From Fasciola hepatica (Eukaryota; Platyhelminthes; Trematoda; Plagiorchiida; Fasciolidae): a stretch of DNA of 64,000 bases. Both the position numbers and the translations under genes were made by a program. Position 1 is the first letter of the stretch, and every line of letters begins with the position of its first letter. Under the pieces are notes generated by a model that ran no database searches, was not told the origin of the DNA, and saw only the letters and a list, made by a program, of their open reading frames with translations. Where the stretch lies: assembly GCA_948099385.1 (NCBI GenBank), contig CANUEZ040000183.1:992001-1056000 (forward strand), given 5' to 3'. Positions 55,419-64,000 of the stretch are shown in pieces.

Positions 55419-56854
55419 ATGCTCCCTACGCCTCGCTTTTTCAGCGATGTGTTGACGATGGAGTTTTTCTCCGTAGCTGGAAAAAAGCAGTGATCGCACC
55501 CATCTATAAGAAGGGTAGCAGACACCTTGCTTCTAGTTACAGACTCATAAGCCTCACTGGCATCCCTAGCAAAATTTTTGAGGGAATTCTTAAGAGTGAG
55601 ATTCTTTCCCATCTTCATAGAACTAAGATCCTCTCCCCGTCCCAACATGGGTTTCTTCCTGGTAGATCAAGCATCATCAATATGCTTACTGTCATGAATA
55701 GTCTAGCGAAAGCCTATGATGATGGCCAACTCTCACAATCTGTATTCATCGATTTTGCTAAGGCCTTCGATAAGGTCCCCCATGTCCTTCTTCTTTATAA
55801 GCTGCAGACATACGGGATCACAGGCTCCATGTTGGCCATCCTACGTAGCCTCATCACCGACCGCACCTTTGTGGTTAAAGTCGGGAATGTTTTCTCTCAA
55901 CCCTCCCCAGTAACAACTGGGGTCCCCCAAGGGTCGGACTTAGGTCCTCTTCTTTTCTTGATCTATATAAACGATCTTCCGACAGCCCTTCCTGCGAACA
56001 TTTCCATGTACGCAGATGATGTAACCCTCTGGAGTTCAAGCGTTGAAGACCTGCAAATTGCAGTTTATGAAACAAAACGCTGGCCCGAGGATTGGAACCT
56101 CCCAGGTAATGATGACAAATGCGTGAGCATGTCTTTCGGCAGAGGGACTGGTCACGCGCTTTCCATTAATGAAGCAACCACACTGCCAAGGGTTGACCGA
56201 CACAAGGTGCTCGGTTTCTGGTTAGATTGTAACTTACCCTTCTCTCATCATCACCAACTTGCGAGCAAGTCTGTCTTTCGAGTCCTAAGCATGATTCGAA
56301 GGTCCTTCCCGCGCATATCTAAGGATGATTTCCCCATAATTTTCGGCACGTATATCCGAACTCTGCTGGAGTACGGTAGTCAGATAGTGCACTCCGGTTT
56401 CGTCCGAGACCGTGAAACCCTAGAAAGAGTTCAGCGGGCCTCCACCAAGGCAGTAAGGGGTCTATCCCATCTACCTTACCCCGTCCGCCTCTCACTCCTC
56501 AACCTCTATCCCCTTGAAGTAAGACGCGTAAGAGGTGATCGGTTTTTGATGTTCCACCTTTTTGAAACAGGTCAAAGCGATTGCTTCTTCTCCGTCTGTC
56601 CAGCCTTTTCTGTCCGTGGTCACGGCAGAAACGTTTTGAAACCGAGGCCACGCACCTCAATAAGGATTAACTTTTTTAGCCATAGGGTTATTTCTCCGTG
56701 GAATGCACTTCCGGAAGATATTGTTACCTCGCAGAACAAAAATATCTTCAAGAAAAAGCTAGACCACTACCTGGGTCTCTCCCAGTATTTCATTTGGAAA
56801 AAAATAGATGTCCTTTATCGCATATATGTTCATGAATGCCGCAACCCCACTTAG
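55419..56854 (+). pseudogene. LINE-B3 ORF2 part 3: reverse transcriptase, open
   Basis: The open 454-residue frame from 55490 (upstream residues from 55390 read in the same frame) contains V-F-I-D-F-A-K-A-F-D-K-V (motif A, about residue 85), T-G-V-P-Q-G-S-D-L-G-P-L (about 142), S-M-Y-A-D-D-V-T-L-W (motif C, about 172) and the C-terminal part N-F-F-S-H-R-V-I-S-P-W-N-A-L-P. Active-site aspartates are intact. No RNase H domain is seen. Confidence 0.88.
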
Positions 56855-56974
56855 CTTAAGGCACTGTCCACAGAGTGACACTGCATGATGTTATGTGCAT
56901 CTTATTTCCGCTGCCACCTCCGCGCCCCCTCCCCCCCCCGCATCATTTTACCCTCGTTTCAGCATGGTGAATCC

Positions 56975-57590
56975 GACAGAAGATCAAAGATTTCCTCAAG
57001 AACCGGGACAAATGGGCTCAAAGAATTGAACCCGTGGAGTACTTCAAGACCAGATAGACTACTCCAAGTGGCCGTAGACTCCAGAACAAGGGGACATGAA
57101 AAGAAGTTGATAAAAGCCCGATCTAGGTTGATGGATAGATCGCACTTCTTCAGCAACAGGGTTGTGAACAGTTGGAACGGTCTGCCTGGTGAAATGGTAG
57201 ATCTGCAGATAGTCCAATCCTTCAAAGGTGCCCTAGATCGCAAGTGGTACGAGATCTTTCATTGTAGTGAGCCTTGAGTATATCAACTAGATGGATGATG
57301 GGTAGCACTGTGGTCCTTCTGGAGTATGTTTTAGCAGACTTTTTCCCTCATTGCATACTGTCTCAGTGAACGCTCACGATGCATAATGTCTCTCGCAGTT
57401 GATGTGCGATGAGGTTTTCCGTTTCCCTCTCCGTTTTAGCGGGGATTCGATCAAATACACTCGGCAGTGGTGGGTGCATAACTGGTGTGCATACCATCGA
57501 AAGAATTCTGGACGCTCGATTGGCCGTGACCATTACCTGTCCTGTGCAGACTGAACTGAACTGAACTGAGCTGAACTGAACTGAACTGAA
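56975..57590 (+). mobile_element. LINE-A 3' end with (CTGAA)8 tail
   Basis: 5'-truncated copy. The ORF2 C-terminus in the frame 56885-57277 is open to W-Y-E-I-F-H-C-S-E-P. Then comes the 3' UTR and a 40-bp tail of eight CTGAA units (57551-57590, one A-to-G). Nearly identical to 39989-40533. The exact 5' junction (56960-57045) is uncertain. Confidence 0.85.
57551..57590 (+). repeat. (CTGAA)8 pentanucleotide tail
   Basis: Eight units with one change; shared 3' terminus of LINE-A copies. The following LINE-A copy starts at 57591. Confidence 0.95.
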
Positions 57591-59312
57591 AGAGTGACCA
57601 CGTGTGTGTCAAAATAGTTCTATGCATGCGGCAACCAAAGGTACCCTCAAGGCTGATTAGGAATTTCGGTAGTATGGACATAGATAGGCTTCGTAATACG
57701 GCGATGGGTTTGACCTGGGACGCGCCAGAGGAGGCTACTGTGGAGGAGCGCTGGCAGGCCATAAAGGGATCCCTGACTGCCCTACAGGAAGAGTTCGCAC
57801 CCTTAAAATGGAGGAGTGGGGAGGGCAAGCCCATGTGGTGGAAGGCTGCAATAGCCAAGGCCATCAGACGTAGAAACCGCTCTTGGAACCAGTACAAAGC
57901 TTCCGGCAGTCAGCTAGCCTGGAACAGCTATACGAAGCTGAGAAACGAGACTGTAAGCCTTTTGAGAACTTCTAAGCGAGAATTTGAGCTCAAATTGGCC
58001 CAGTCTGTAAGACAACAGCCGAAGAAGTTCTACAGCTATGTACAGCCTAAAGGCTCAACAAGAAATGCCGTAGGTCCGCTATCCACTAGAGACTATGGTA
58101 TTGTCACTGATGACCAGGGCAAAGCAGACGCCCTGGGGGAATACTTTGGTAGTGTACATAGGATAGATAGTGGTGTACGAGTAGATCTGGCTCTGGTGCA
58201 TCCTCCTCGGTTAAACGAGCTAGATCTCTCAAAGGAATGCGTGCGAAAGTACCTACAGCAGTTAAACAGCCACAAGTCAGCGGGCCCAGATGGCATTCAT
58301 CCAGCTATCATCAAGCCGTTGGCGGATATCATAGCTCCATCGGTATGCAGATTGTATAGATCCACGTTGGACCAAGGAAAGCTTCCTCAGGACTGGAAAG
58401 TCGCGGCGGTCGTGGCAATACATAAGAGTGGGCCTAAGTCGGATGTGCAGAACTACAGGCCGGTAAGCCTAACTAGCATTCTCTGTAAAGTCCTCGAGAA
58501 GATCATCCGTGCCCATATCTGCCAGCACTTACTACAGCACTCTATGCTAAGCCCGGCGCAGCATGGATTCCTGAAGAATAGATCTTGCCTGACCAATCTC
58601 CTGTGCTTCTTAGATGAAGTAACTCGACGACTGGACGAAGGTGAGGAAGTTGAGGTATGCTACCTCGACTTTAGCAAGGCGTTCGACTTCGTGAATCATC
58701 GTCTTTTGCTACGCAAGATGGAGACTTTCGGTATAGGTGGGCCAGTATATAGGTGGCTGGAGGACTTCCTCTCCCACAGGACGTTTTACGTCAAAGTGGG
58801 GGACAGGTGCCCCAGTTTGGTGAACGTCACCAGTGGTGTACCTCAGGGGTCCGTCCTAGGCCCGGTCCTATTCTTGTTATTTATTAATGACCTAGCATCC
58901 ACTCTTCAATCGCCCAGCTTTATTTTTGCGGATGATGTGAAGATTGTTGGATCTAAGGGTAGGGCGGACTTCGGCAGGGAAATAGGTACCGTCCTGAACT
59001 GGGCATACAAATGGGGCTTACCTCTAAACGCTCAAAAAAGCCATTTGTTGTCAAGGGCAACAGAAAGCCTAACTGTCGCTCATGATCAAGGGCTGTTCAC
59101 CGTAGAGGCAGCCAGTAGTGTTAAAGACCTGGGGATCATCATGAAAAGTGACTTCAAATGGTCGGAGCAGTGCAACGCTGCCGCGCATAAGGCTCGTGGG
59201 GAGCTCTTTAGACTGCGATCAGCTTTGTCTTGCCGGAAGCCGGAGGTATTCGTACCTATTTACATGGCTATAGTACGACCTCAGTTAGAAGGTAGCGTGC
59301 AGGCTGGGTCAC
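57591..59312 (+). mobile_element. LINE-A copy, 5'-truncated at the end of the endonuclease, cut at its 3' side by BEL-5
   Basis: It starts directly after the (CTGAA)8 tail with the S-D-H motif of the endonuclease (57593-57601) and proceeds without a stop to 59312, where the BEL-5 LTR begins (tgtaacg at 59313). The C-terminal part and tail should be found beyond the other end of BEL-5, outside the window. Confidence 0.9.
57602..59312 (+). CDS. LINE-A ORF2: reverse transcriptase, open but truncated at both ends
   Basis: About 570 residues; the codon at 57602 (GTG) is simply where the open part is counted from, with S-D-H just before it. The linker with a basic block (R-R-R-N-R-S-W-N) is followed by the RT: S-A-G-P-D-G-I-H-P (about 230), N-Y-R-P-V-S-L-T-S (about 285), C-Y-L-D-F-S-K-A-F-D (motif A, about 355), S-G-V-P-Q-G-S-V-L-G-P-V (about 413), F-I-F-A-D-D-V-K-I-V (motif C, about 440) and V-P-I-Y-M-A-I-V-R-P (about 555). 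All RT catalytic residues are present. Near 59300 a 1-bp loss (Q-A-G-S instead of Q-A-W) precedes the LTR. The copy is clearly young, but it has no start region and no C-terminus. Confidence 0.88.
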
Positions 59313-59688
59313 TGTAACGAACGTTTGAGCAATGTGTAGCCAAATTCGCAACGGATCCCGAATTCAAAAGACCATTATCCGTGATATTCTACGATACTAG
59401 ATTATTACAATAAACAATGACATAAACAATATACAAACCTCAATAATACGATCACGAGGACTCAACAACGAGAAACAGAATAGCAGCGTGTGAGCAGACA
59501 GCACGTGAGTCACGCAGGTCCTGAACAAGGATGTGCCAAAGTAGCGCTCTGGGCGCGAACAAACAAAATTGGTCCAGAAAAACAGCCAGTTCGTAAAGAC
59601 AAGTCAATAGTGTATGGAAATGAGTGGTGTTGGGAAAAACACTGAATCGCGAGGGGAAAAGGGGGATTTTCCACGACCGGCTGTTACA
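59313..59688 (-). repeat. BEL-5 3' LTR
   Basis: 376 bp; in element sense TGTAACAGCCGG to GTTCGTTACA. The purine-rich stretch immediately upstream in element sense (ggtgggcgg, plus-strand 59689-59697 complement) is a polypurine-tract candidate. The LTR adjoins 3' UTR on one side and LINE-A on the other. Confidence 0.9.
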
Positions 59689-60386
59689 CCGCCCACCAAA
59701 ATCCTCCTGGATCCTTAGCAAAGTCAAAGGTTGGGTATAAAGGTACTGATTATTCCTACCTGCCTAGGCCCTGCTGTCAGTGCGCGCGTCTAATGCTCGT
59801 CGTCAACGTTCTACTACTGGTCGCACCTAATCCATTGGATACATAGACGTGAGGCCAGTCTACATCTTCCACAATACCAAATGACCGAAGGCGGGCGTGA
59901 AGGGTCACATAGACGTTGTCCTCGTAAGGGGCCGTCCGGTCCTGATGTACGTGCTTGAGTGTGTGTGAGTGCGTGTGTGTGGGTGCCGGGGTTACAATGA
60001 AATCACAGGTTTGACTACACATCAAAGGAGGACTTTCTGCAATGTCAACAAAAGACCGCGTGGCAAGAAAACGAGTAAAATGTAGCATGTGTGTGTGACC
60101 TGAGCTCCGCCACTTCCACATATGCAAAAGGCATTCGGTAGCGTCAACAAAAAGCAAAACAACGAACACTGTCACATGTTTGACGGGTTTACGGGATGTA
60201 GAGTTCGTCGTGCATGCGTGTATGTATCGGGATGTACAATGGAATCGCACTCATCACCACATATCGGAAAGAACCTTCTGTAATGTCAACGAGAAGACCG
60301 CGAGCACCTTAACGTGTTTGACGGAGACCGTGTGGTATATATGGTGCTTCTTTATCCACCTCGATTACTGGTGTGAAAAAGGTTTA
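59689..60386 (-). other. BEL-5 3' UTR with degenerate tandem units
   Basis: Three degenerate units of about 120 bp share a gtcaac core (near 60040, 60140 and 60282), some with agaccgcg just downstream. A GT-rich tract lies at 59950-59985. The first part (59700-59830) aligns with 16580-16720 of BEL-1m (gtcaaagg, ctaggcc-like, gtcaacgtt blocks). Confidence 0.6.
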
Positions 60387-61785
60387 CTAGGCCTCAGGGT
60401 TATCAGCTCCTCCGTCTTCGCTCTCGAGTAGGTTAATACTGCGTATGTCACGAATGAGCACTCCGTTAGCTGTCTTCACCTTCACCGTTCTTATCATTTC
60501 GTCAGTGCTTTTGATGGTTTCCGTAACTACTCCCAAAGACCAAGTGCTGAAATGTGCGCGTTCGTTGGCGATCATAACCATGTCCCCAACTTTGAATGGT
60601 CTTGTTTTGGCCAGCCAGGGGGCGGTTGTTCAGGATTCGCTCCACCTCAGTCATGACGGTGTTCAGCGTCTCGTCGTCGGGCGGCTGCTGCTCCATGATT
60701 GACAGCAATATCCGTCTGGCGGACTGGATCATGCGTTCCCATACGCCGCCTCGGTGGCTGGCCTGTGGGGGGTTGAAATGCTATCGTGTGCCGTAGGCCA
60801 CGGTTCGATCCTGCAGTTCGTCCCTGTTTATGTTCTTGTGCAAACGCTGCAATTCCTGGTGAGCGCCCACAAAGTTCGATCCATTATCTGAGCATATATC
60901 GGCCGATACTCCTCTTCGGTTGATAAATCTTTGCAAGGCCCGTAGAAACGAATCGGTCGTCATCGAATGTGCGACTTCTAGGTGTACCGCACGTGATTTC
61001 ATGCACGTCATGATACATCCGTATCGCTTTTTTAATCTTTTCCCGCACTTGATCCACAAGGGCCCGAAATAGTCCAACCCGGTGTCACTGAACGGCCACC
61101 AGCCCGTAGTCACCCTGCATTCTGGTAGTGGGGTCATGAGTTGTTTGCCTGCTGTGGCATTGCGTCTCCTGCATTGCACACACCGTCGGATTACGCGTTT
61201 TACAGTCTCTCGTCCTCTCAACAACCAAAGGCGCTTTCGGATGACGCTCGTCACGTGACTTTCCCCGGCATGTCCCTCCACGGCGTGGACGTGTCGAATC
61301 ATTAGCTCTACTACAGGTTGTCTCGCAGGCAGCAGTATAGGATACTTTGTGTCGAAGTTCGGGTGGGCGTTGGTCAGCCTACCATCCACCCGCAGCAGTC
61401 CGTTGATGAGTTTGGGGTTTAATCGCTTCAGCTCGCCTCTTGGAGATGGCATTTCTTTATTGGTCGGCCCCACTTCTTGCGCCCTCTTGAGTTCTCGGTC
61501 GAAAGCCTCGCGTTGTATCATTCTGAAAATATCGTACTCTGCCGCTTGTAGCTCATCGGGACCTATCGGGCCGACCCGTATCCGACCTGAGGGCAGTAGC
61601 CCTTTCATGACTAGTAAATTTCTCTTGAACCTGGTTAACCAAACTAGCAAACGAAGCGTCTTCATCCAGGAAGAAAACCTGACCAGTCGCGATAGAATGG
61701 ATGACGCTTCGATGACGCTGGTTGCTATCACTACGCCTTTGATTTCCAGTTCCACTTCCGTAGGGGGTTTTAATTCGAGCACGGG
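60387..61785 (-). pseudogene. BEL-5 integrase, one internal stop and a C-terminal deletion
   Basis: 60781-61782 (333 residues) is in frame with the upstream Pol frame and separated from it only by TAG (61786-61788). It has an HHCC zinc-binding site (H-V-H-A-V-E-G-H-A-G-E-S-H; C-V-Q-C-R-R-R), the first catalytic Asp in G-L-D-Y-F-G-P and the second in S-D-N-G-S-N-F. A TAG (replacing Trp in T-R-x-H-F-N-P-P) ends it, but the frame continues with G-G-V-W-E-R-M, giving the catalytic Glu, and I-L-N-N-R-P-L. After that a deletion joins to [10 protein letters not shown] (60387-60581). Integrase inserts the cDNA. Confidence 0.88.
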
Positions 61786-63996
61786 CTAGTACTGTTTAGG
61801 CAAGTGCGGGAAGTTTGGCCCTCTCGTCCACGTGTCCAGTTGCCTGAAGTTGTTCGCACCTCGGGAGCACAGGTCGGCCGGATTATCGCCAGACCTGACA
61901 TGACTCCACTGGTGCGTGGCTGATTCATCGTGGATAATCGTGAGCCGGTTAGCAACGAAAGTACTAAACCGGCTCCGGACGCTGTTGATATAGTAAAGTA
62001 CTATGGTTGAATCCGTCCAGAAGCTCACCGACCAAATGTAGAGATCGAAACATCTCTTCACAGCTTGCACCACCCTGACTGCCAACACGGCTGCGCTGAG
62101 TTCAATGCGTGGGATTGAGACCGACTTCAGTGGATCAACGCGGGCTTTGGCAAACAGGATCCTCGTGGTATATTGTCCATCTCCTGCGCACCATCGGCCG
62201 TACACCACAGCTCCATAACCAACTTCGGATGCATCGGAAAAGGCATGTAGTTCTCCAGTCCGTGTCGTATGGCCAGGAGTCAAACATCGTGGGATTCTTA
62301 TGCCCCCTAATTTCTTCAAGGTGTTCAAAAATTCTTCCCAGCCCAGCCGGTTCCCTCGGTCCAGTGACTGGTCCCAATCAACTTTCTTACGGCACAGCCG
62401 CTGCAGCAAGATCTTTCTGGGTAGCAGCCATGGTGAGACGAAACCGAGCGGGTCGAACAAACTTGAGACGGCAGATAGTATGCCACGACGGGTTATTGAC
62501 AGCTCGGGAACATTTAGCTCGAAAACAAAATCGTCCGTTTCCGCGTCCCATTGTATCCCTAAGGTGCGCTCGATAGGAAGTGGAGAGCCGTCCAAGTCTC
62601 CTGCCCTTTCGGCCTTTTCGTGAAACGGGATGGCCTTCAGCACTTCTGAAGCGTTCGACATCCATTTAGTTAGATGGAAGCCGCCCTCTTCCAGCAATCT
62701 CGTCAGACCCCTGAACTGCTCTAGAGCTGATTCCACATCACCGAATGACCCAAGGTAGTCGTCGACGTAGAAGTTCCTGCTGACGCTTTCTACCACCGTC
62801 CGATGTACTAGATCGCCATGTTTGTTCGCTGATTCTCGGAGGGCGTAGTTGGCACAAAATGGTGACGATATGGCTCCGAAGGGGTGGACGGTCATCCTAT
62901 AATTCACCACTGCGTTGTCCCGGTCGCTCCCTTCCCACCACAGGAAACGCAAAGCATCTCGTTCTCCTACCGGAATCTTCACCTGATGGAATATTGCCCT
63001 AATGTCGGCAGACAAAGCCACTTTACCCACCCTGAAACGGCACAAAACATCGATCAGCGGTGTGGTCCAGTCAGGCCCCTGTAGTAGGCGATCGTTTAAC
63101 GACTTGCCCTGGAACTTGGCCGCACAGTTGAAAACCACCCGCAGTTTATTGGGTTTCTTGGGGTTGATAACCGGATGGTGAGGCAGATACCAGATACCCC
63201 TTTTGCTGTCGGTGTTAACAGGCACCTTTTCAACGTAACCGAGGGTCTCGTTTCGCTTCATCAAGTCCGCGGATCGTTCCCACAGATTCTGGTCTCGAAT
63301 GAAGCGTTCTTTTAGTCGTAGTAATCGTTGGAGAACATAATTTCTGTTGTCAGTCCACGGGTCGACCAGTGTGCGCCATGGGAGGGGAACCTCGAACTGT
63401 TTTTTGAGGCCTCTAGTGCCTTGCCGCACCTTTTGTAGAGCGAAGTGATCCTCTTGAGACAACGTCGGTCTTTCGTCTCCAATGTCATGAAACTCCTTTT
63501 CATAAAGCCGTTGCAGATGATACTCTATGCGGTCCGTTTCGGCGGATAAGTAATTCACGGAACCGCGTACCCCTACTGGACCGTATAACATCCATCCCAG
63601 AGCCGTGCGTACGGCATAAGGTGCCTGGCGGTCGCTCACTCTCTGGTCAAGCACCCAATGCGCTTCTGGCACGTCGCAGCCGATGAGGAGATCCACTTCA
63701 TCATCTTCCCAGTCTACAACGGTTACATCCTGCAGGTGGGGCCACCGAGTCAAGATTGCGTTCACCGACCTTGGTGCTCGCATGGGGAGATCCGCTAACG
63801 TGAATGCCTCCGTTGGTTCAATTTCCTCGTTAGTGTCTAGAGAGATGAGTTGCAGCCTTAATCTACCGGCAGTCATCACCTGTGTTCCGCCCACCGTGCT
63901 CACTGCTAACGACGTCGCACCTTTAGCCAGTTGGTGTTTGTCGGCAAACCGCTCTTTCACTAAAGTGGTGTCGGATCCACTATCAACGAAAGCCAA
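61786..63996 (-). CDS. BEL-5 Pol: protease, reverse transcriptase, RNase H (736 residues, open to the window edge)
   Basis: Domains in order: protease with F-V-D-S-G-S-D-T-T-L at residues 3-12 (intact D-S-G). A C-D-V-P-E-A-H region (about 110). RT with V-V-F-N-C-A-A-K (about 285), motif A A-L-S-A-D-I (about 327), H-P-F-G-A-I-S-S-P-F-C-A-N-Y-A (about 370) and F-Y-V-D-D-Y-L-G (about 407). RNase H with H-A-F-S-D-A-S-E-V-G-Y-G (about 583), a R-I-E-L-S-A-A-V Glu (about 632) and F-W-T-D-S-T (about 658). All catalytic acids checked are present. The protein would be made as a Gag-Pol polyprotein; Gag is outside the window. It ends at TAG where BEL-1p has Trp. Confidence 0.92.
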   Translation of the reverse strand: MAFVDSGSDTTLVKERFADKHQLAKGATSLAVSTVGGTQVMTAGRLRLQLISLDTNEEIEPTEAFTLADLPMRAPRSVNAILTRWPHLQDVTVVDWEDDEVDLLIGCDVPEAHWVLDQRVSDRQAPYAVRTALGWMLYGPVGVRGSVNYLSAETDRIEYHLQRLYEKEFHDIGDERPTLSQEDHFALQKVRQGTRGLKKQFEVPLPWRTLVDPWTDNRNYVLQRLLRLKERFIRDQNLWERSADLMKRNETLGYVEKVPVNTDSKRGIWYLPHHPVINPKKPNKLRVVFNCAAKFQGKSLNDRLLQGPDWTTPLIDVLCRFRVGKVALSADIRAIFHQVKIPVGERDALRFLWWEGSDRDNAVVNYRMTVHPFGAISSPFCANYALRESANKHGDLVHRTVVESVSRNFYVDDYLGSFGDVESALEQFRGLTRLLEEGGFHLTKWMSNASEVLKAIPFHEKAERAGDLDGSPLPIERTLGIQWDAETDDFVFELNVPELSITRRGILSAVSSLFDPLGFVSPWLLPRKILLQRLCRKKVDWDQSLDRGNRLGWEEFLNTLKKLGGIRIPRCLTPGHTTRTGELHAFSDASEVGYGAVVYGRWCAGDGQYTTRILFAKARVDPLKSVSIPRIELSAAVLAVRVVQAVKRCFDLYIWSVSFWTDSTIVLYYINSVRSRFSTFVANRLTIIHDESATHQWSHVRSGDNPADLCSRGANNFRQLDTWTRGPNFPHLPKQY

Positions 63997-64000
63997 CGCC

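Larger units (their letters stand above)
52629..56974 (+). mobile_element. LINE-B3: near full-length CR1/Jockey-group LINE
   Basis: 5' UTR about 52629-52744, ORF1 52745-54055, ORF2 54025-56854, then about 120 bp of 3' UTR with a C-rich run (56926-56938). It begins at the tail of the preceding LINE-A copy. It carries two ORF1 stops and a few ORF2 frame errors, so it is relatively young. Confidence 0.85.
59313..64000 (-). mobile_element. BEL-5: BEL/Pao retrotransposon, 5' part outside the window
   Basis: Minus strand: 3' LTR 59313-59688, 3' UTR 59689-60386, integrase, RNase H, RT and protease up to the window edge. Gag and the 5' LTR lie beyond 64000. It is the best preserved LTR element here: in 3.2 kb of Pol only two stops are visible before the integrase C-terminus. 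It is inserted in LINE-A ORF2. Confidence 0.92.

Noticed and set aside
59777..60250. 157-codon minus-strand frame in the BEL-5 3' UTR
   Set aside because: Low-complexity, His/Thr/Ser-rich, spans degenerate tandem units, and has no counterpart in the BEL-1 3' UTR. I see no support for a protein.
62109..62576. 155-codon plus-strand frame
   Set aside because: Antisense to the conserved BEL-5 RT and RNase H; the real coding strand has matching motifs.
1..64000. CRISPR arrays, bacterial operons, rRNA or phage genes
   Set aside because: No regular short direct repeats with spacers, no bacterial-type gene packing or ribosome binding sites; the recognised proteins are eukaryotic retroelement proteins.

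Overview
The window looks like repeat-rich chromosomal DNA of a metazoan, most likely a parasitic flatworm. The reasons are the combination of BEL/Pao elements, a CsRn1-like Ty3/Gypsy remnant, Penelope-like elements with a GIY-YIG domain, and CR1/Jockey-group LINEs with short microsatellite tails. A large-genome diphyllobothriid-type cestode is a guess, not a proof. I found no host gene, rRNA, recognisable tRNA, CRISPR array or bacterial operon. Nearly everything recognisable is mobile DNA, most of it broken by stops, frameshifts and deletions.

Layout. 1-3.85 kb: LINE-B1 on the minus strand (ORF1, endonuclease, start of RT). 3.9-7.6 kb: 3'-truncated BEL-4 on the minus strand with an LTR remnant. 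8.55-11.2 kb: Ty3/Gypsy remnant whose RT core is deleted. 11.9-13.06 kb: LINE-A RT fragment split by a BEL-2-type LTR. 13.2-13.98 kb: BEL gag fragment. 14.0-16.2 kb: unassigned. 16.2-22.1 kb: BEL-1m (minus) with both LTRs. 22.6-25.7 kb: decayed LINE-B2. 27.27-37.59 kb: BEL-1p (plus), with BEL-2 (32592-36714) nested in its 3' UTR. 38.55-40.53 kb: two LINE-A 3' pieces head to tail. 40.54-44.94 kb: two Penelope-like copies in inverted orientation. 45.98-49.11 kb: three LTRs, a LINE-A 3' end and a BEL protease fragment. 50.43-59.31 kb: a plus-strand array of five LINE copies in series, including near full-length LINE-B3. 59.31-64.0 kb: BEL-5 (minus), inserted into the last LINE and running out of the window.

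Most striking features. (1) BEL-1m and BEL-1p form a roughly 5-kb inverted repeat that is essentially identical over about 4.2 kb with no indel (mirrored coordinates always sum to 49,373). Both ends run into homologous but clearly diverged BEL sequence, and the LTRs of BEL-1p disagree with each other. This points to gene conversion between inverted copies, or to an assembly effect, rather than simple duplication. (2) A second near-perfect inverted pair is made by the Penelope copies (mirror sum 85,468). (3) LINE-A copies end in (CTGAA)n, and the next, 5'-truncated LINE starts directly at that tail, repeatedly, which suggests insertion into its own tail sequence. (4) BEL-5 is nearly intact; in the part seen its Pol frame is broken by two amber codons, both where a tryptophan is expected.

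How the genes act. BEL, Gypsy, LINE and Penelope proteins (Gag, protease, reverse transcriptase, RNase H, integrase, APE or GIY-YIG endonuclease) serve copy-and-paste transposition of their own elements. No pathway links them to each other beyond nesting and recombination.
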